DNA of 64,000 nucleotides from positions 62,001 to 126,000 of the forward strand of contig JACKKX010000001.1 of NCBI GenBank assembly GCA_024236215.1, given 5' to 3'. The notes below the pieces were generated by a model. The model was given only the letters and a program-made list of their open reading frames with translations, had not been told where the DNA came from and ran no database searches. Origin of the DNA: Novosphingobium sp. (GTDB lineage Bacteria; Pseudomonadota; Alphaproteobacteria; Sphingomonadales; Sphingomonadaceae). This document shows positions 61,599 through 64,000 of the stretch, in pieces. The number at the start of each line of letters is the position of its first letter. Position 1 is the first letter of the stretch. Made by a program: the position numbers and the translations under genes.

Positions 61599-62179
61599 GC
61601 TTGGCAGCGCGCCTGCGCCGCCTCCATGCCGAGGGCCACGCCGGGGCTATCGCGCACCGCGACGAGGCGGAATTCGCGACAGAACCGCTCCGGCCTGCGG
61701 CGGTGCTGGCTGCGATCACCGAAAGAGAGCGGCCCGGCTTCCTGCTGATCCATCGCCCATCCAACATGCGCTCGCATCCGGGGCAGGTGGCCTTTCCCGG
61801 CGGCAAGATAGATCCCGGCGAGAATGCGATCGAAGCCGCCCTGCGCGAGGCCAACGAGGAACTGGGCATCCATTCTCGCGACGTGACGGTGATCGGCACC
61901 AGCGATACCTATCGCACGGGTAGTGGCTATGCGATCACCCCGGTAATCGCCGTGGTCCCACCCGACCTCGACCTGCACCCCAGCCCGACCGAAGTCGCGG
62001 CCTGGTTCGAGGCGCCGGTCGATTTCGTGTTCGATCGCGCCAACCACGCGGTCCATTCCGGGTTTTGGCAAGGGCGTGAAAGGCGCTACATCGAGATCAT
62101 GTGGCAACAGCACCGGATCTGGGGAGTGACTGCGGGGATCATCAGCAACCTTGCCAGGCGGATCGCCTGGCATGGCTGA
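61595..62179 (+). CDS. Nudix CoA pyrophosphatase-like hydrolase
   Basis: 194 residues. The Nudix box GGKIDPGENAIEAALREANEELGI is preceded by RSHPGQVAFPGG, the NUDT7/NUDT8-type CoA pyrophosphatase pattern. It would cut CoA or acyl-CoA to phosphopantetheine and 3',5'-ADP. It overlaps both neighbours, by four bases with DUF1285 and eight bases with cca. Confidence 0.91.
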   Translation: MSLAARLRRLHAEGHAGAIAHRDEAEFATEPLRPAAVLAAITERERPGFLLIHRPSNMRSHPGQVAFPGGKIDPGENAIEAALREANEELGIHSRDVTVIGTSDTYRTGSGYAITPVIAVVPPDLDLHPSPTEVAAWFEAPVDFVFDRANHAVHSGFWQGRERRYIEIMWQQHRIWGVTAGIISNLARRIAWHG

Positions 62180-63341
62180 ACGCATCGCCGCTCACTGGAT
62201 GCAGCGCGCGGACCTGGCTCGCCTCAACGCGGCGCTGGGGCCGGGGCAGGCGCGCTATGTCGGCGGAGCAGTGCGCGACACCCTGCTGGGCGTGACGGTC
62301 AAGGATATCGACGTCGCCACCCCGCTCGATCCGCACGAGGTGATGCGCAGGCTCAAGGCCCATGCGATTTCGGTGGTGCCTACCGGGATCGACCACGGCA
62401 CCGTCACTGCCGTGCTGCCCGGCGGGCCGGTCGAGATCACCACGCTGCGCCGCGACGTGTCTACCGATGGGCGCCATGCCACGGTGGCCTTTTCGGATAG
62501 CTGGCAGGAAGACGCGGCGCGGCGCGATTTCACCATCAACGCGCTCTATGCCGATCCCGAAAGCGGCGCGATCAGCGATTTCTTCGGCGGTCTGGCCGAT
62601 CTCGACGCCCGCCGGGTGCGCTTCATCGGGGATGCCCGCCAGCGCATCCGCGAGGATCATTTGCGGATCCTGCGTTACTTCCGGTTTCAAGCCAGGTTTG
62701 GATCGCAACCGGCTGACAAGGAAGCGGAACAGGCCTGCGTAGACCTGGCTGCAACACTCAAGGGCTTGTCGCGAGAGCGGGTGGGGATGGAGATGATGAA
62801 CCTGCTCGGCCTGCCCGATCCCGCCCCCACCGTGGCGCGGATGGCCGAGCTGGGGGTTCTGGCGGTGGTTCTGCCCGAGGCCCGGGTCGCGCCACTGGCC
62901 GCGCTGACGGAACAGGAAATCCGACAGGGCGCCACCCCGGACGCACTGCGCCGTCTCGCCGCACTGTTGCCGGCGGAGGTACCGCTGGCCGAGGCAGTGG
63001 CCAGCCGCTTTCGCCTGTCCGGCGCACAGAAGAAGCGGCTGGCAACAGCGGCGGGGCGCATTTCGGGCCGGGAAAACCCGCGCGCCCTTGCCTACCGCCT
63101 CGGCCGCGAAAGCGCGCTCGACCGGCTGCTGCTGACCGGCGAAAGCACCGCGCCCCTGGACGGTTGGGAGATTCCGACCTTTCCGCTCAAAGGCGGCGAG
63201 ATCGTTGCGCGTGGGATCAAGGCCGGCCCCAAGGTGGCGCGAACACTCCAGGCGGTCGAAGCCCGCTGGATCGACGAGGGTTTTCCCGGCGCAGACCGGG
63301 TTGCGCAGTTGCTCGATGCCGAGCTGGCGGCCAACCGGTGA
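62172..63341 (+). CDS. cca: CCA tRNA nucleotidyltransferase / poly(A) polymerase family
   Basis: 389 residues. Adds or repairs the 3'-CCA of tRNAs. YVGGAVRDTLLG and DIDVATP (catalytic Asp pair) form the nucleotidyltransferase head; RRDFTINALY and RIREDHLRILRYFRF follow in order. ATG 62172 overlaps the Nudix stop by eight bases. In this family the poly(A) polymerase form cannot be fully excluded, but no other tRNA-adding gene is seen. Confidence 0.93.
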   Translation: MAERIAAHWMQRADLARLNAALGPGQARYVGGAVRDTLLGVTVKDIDVATPLDPHEVMRRLKAHAISVVPTGIDHGTVTAVLPGGPVEITTLRRDVSTDGRHATVAFSDSWQEDAARRDFTINALYADPESGAISDFFGGLADLDARRVRFIGDARQRIREDHLRILRYFRFQARFGSQPADKEAEQACVDLAATLKGLSRERVGMEMMNLLGLPDPAPTVARMAELGVLAVVLPEARVAPLAALTEQEIRQGATPDALRRLAALLPAEVPLAEAVASRFRLSGAQKKRLATAAGRISGRENPRALAYRLGRESALDRLLLTGESTAPLDGWEIPTFPLKGGEIVARGIKAGPKVARTLQAVEARWIDEGFPGADRVAQLLDAELAANR

Positions 63342-63358
63342 ACGGCGGGGAAAGTCTG

Positions 63359-63970
63359 ATGTCTTACCTGGCCGGGCAGCCGCTAGTGCTGCTGGCGATC
63401 GCCGGGCTGGCGCTCGCGGGGATTGGCTGGCGGCTAGAGGGCGGCGGATCGCGCCTGGGCGATCACTTGCGCACCGCTGGGTATGCCGCGATGGGTCTGG
63501 CCGGAATCCTGATCGTGCTCGATGCCGCGCGCCAATCGCGCTATGCTGCCGCCGAACTCAACCTTGCCGGTGGGGCCCAGGCACGGGTGGAGGGATCGGA
63601 AACGGTAATCCCGATCGGCCCGGACGGTCATTTCCAGGCCGTGGCGACGATCAACGGCCATCAGGTCCCGGTGCTGATCGATACCGGCGCAACCTATACC
63701 ACCTTCGAGGAAGCAACCGCGCGCAAGCTGGGAATCGCGGCCGATCCCACCCGCCTGCCAAGCGAGCTTTCCACCGCCAACGGGGTTATCAAGGCGCGCT
63801 TCGGCACGGCACGGGAACTGCGACTGGGCGCGATCGTTGCCACGGATCTGGTAGTGGCCATCACCCCCGACACCGAGGATCCGATCGGCGTGATCGGCAT
63901 GAATCTTCTTTCCGCGCTGCATTCATGGCGCGTCGAAGGCGGAAAGCTTTATCTCAAGGCGGATGACTGA
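63359..63970 (+). CDS. TIGR02281-type clan AA aspartic protease
   Basis: 203 residues. Two N-terminal hydrophobic segments anchor the protein (LVLLAIAGLALAGIGW and AAMGLAGILIVLDAA). The retropepsin-like domain has the catalytic VLIDTGATYT (about residue 106) and ends GVIGMNLLSALHSW. The active enzyme would be a dimer. ATG 63359 is preceded by GGGGA; GTG 63338, which overlaps the cca stop, is an alternative. Substrate unknown. Confidence 0.9.
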   Translation: MSYLAGQPLVLLAIAGLALAGIGWRLEGGGSRLGDHLRTAGYAAMGLAGILIVLDAARQSRYAAAELNLAGGAQARVEGSETVIPIGPDGHFQAVATINGHQVPVLIDTGATYTTFEEATARKLGIAADPTRLPSELSTANGVIKARFGTARELRLGAIVATDLVVAITPDTEDPIGVIGMNLLSALHSWRVEGGKLYLKADD

Positions 63971-64000
63971 GCGCCAGGACGCACTCAGCTCATCGCCCGC
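63963..64000 (+). CDS. Possible start of next gene, cut by the window
   Basis: An ATG at 63963 overlaps the aspartic protease stop by eight bases, the same spacing as Nudix/cca, and opens MTERQDALSSSP to the window end. Twelve codons are not enough for identification. Confidence 0.3.
   Translation, partial: MTERQDALSSSP

Overview
This is a GC-rich, gene-dense bacterial chromosome segment, almost certainly from an alphaproteobacterium of the Sphingomonadales (Sphingomonadaceae/Erythrobacteraceae type). The evidence is a CcrM-type GANTC methyltransferase directly downstream of rnhB, a stand-alone F1 operon atpHAGDC without F0 genes, the split glycine dehydrogenase gcvPA/gcvPB behind a tandem glycine riboswitch, a CobT-type cobaltochelatase subunit, several S9 peptidases, an alphaproteobacterial aa3 oxidase subunit IV mini-gene, and many DUF families common in sphingomonads. 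The lineage is inferred from gene content, not from a marker search. I see no rRNA, tRNA, CRISPR array, insertion sequence, integrase or phage gene, so this is core or near-core chromosome. No stretch above 300 bases lacks a gene; the longest intergenic stretches are the gcv leader (290 bases, mostly riboswitch) and the ccrM upstream region (214 bases).

Layout. 1-5224 (minus): DUF4197 lipoprotein, transaldolase-like aldolase, cobT, nitroreductase and cysS (cut by the window edge). 5290-10516 (plus): priA, a secreted HExxH peptidase with repeats, and an unrecognised protein. 10513-13694 (minus): CPBP protease and the coupled set DUF1203-ada-PEP-mutase-like. 13793-19643: serine protease and S9 peptidase (plus), DJ-1/PfpI protein (minus), ferritin-like DUF2202 (plus), dienelactone hydrolase (minus). 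19802-24553: F1 ATP synthase. 24625-33154: envelope locus with a GT39-like protein, two alkaline-phosphatase/sulfatase-superfamily membrane proteins, a DMT exporter, PhzF, a 69-residue membrane protein and a NoeA-like methyltransferase. 33271-38215: orphan cpaF, second S9 peptidase, second DMT exporter, entericidin-like lipoprotein. 38219-43890 (minus): tandem glycine riboswitch, gcvT, gcvH, gcvPA, gcvPB, then two coupled membrane proteins (CcdC-like and ABA4-like). 43938-50637 (minus): TIP30-like oxidoreductase, dgt, aspartate-racemase-like protein, the di-haem cytochrome/beta-helix pair, lipoprotein, APC permease and Cox IV mini-protein. 50791-57365 (plus): degenerate NtrC-like regulator, SDR, DUF2339/DUF3999 pair. 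57350-60418 (minus): rnhB-ccrM-folP. 60520-64000 (plus): GNAT, DUF1285, Nudix CoA pyrophosphatase, cca, aspartic protease and the start of another reading frame.

The genes are packed tightly. Stops and starts overlap as ATGA, GTGA or TGATG, and several convergent pairs overlap by 4 to 23 bases. The strongest unexplained signal is non-coding: the 214 bases upstream of ccrM hold seven GANTC sites, a perfect DnaA box, a CtrA-like TTAA-N7-TCAA and several short dyads. Other leads are a sigma-54-type regulator whose GAFTGA loop reads GAFPGA, the three-gene AlkP-like/YLDPSTGS/methyltransferase unit, and the extension of the glycine-riboswitch operon into a CcdC-like and an ABA4-like gene.
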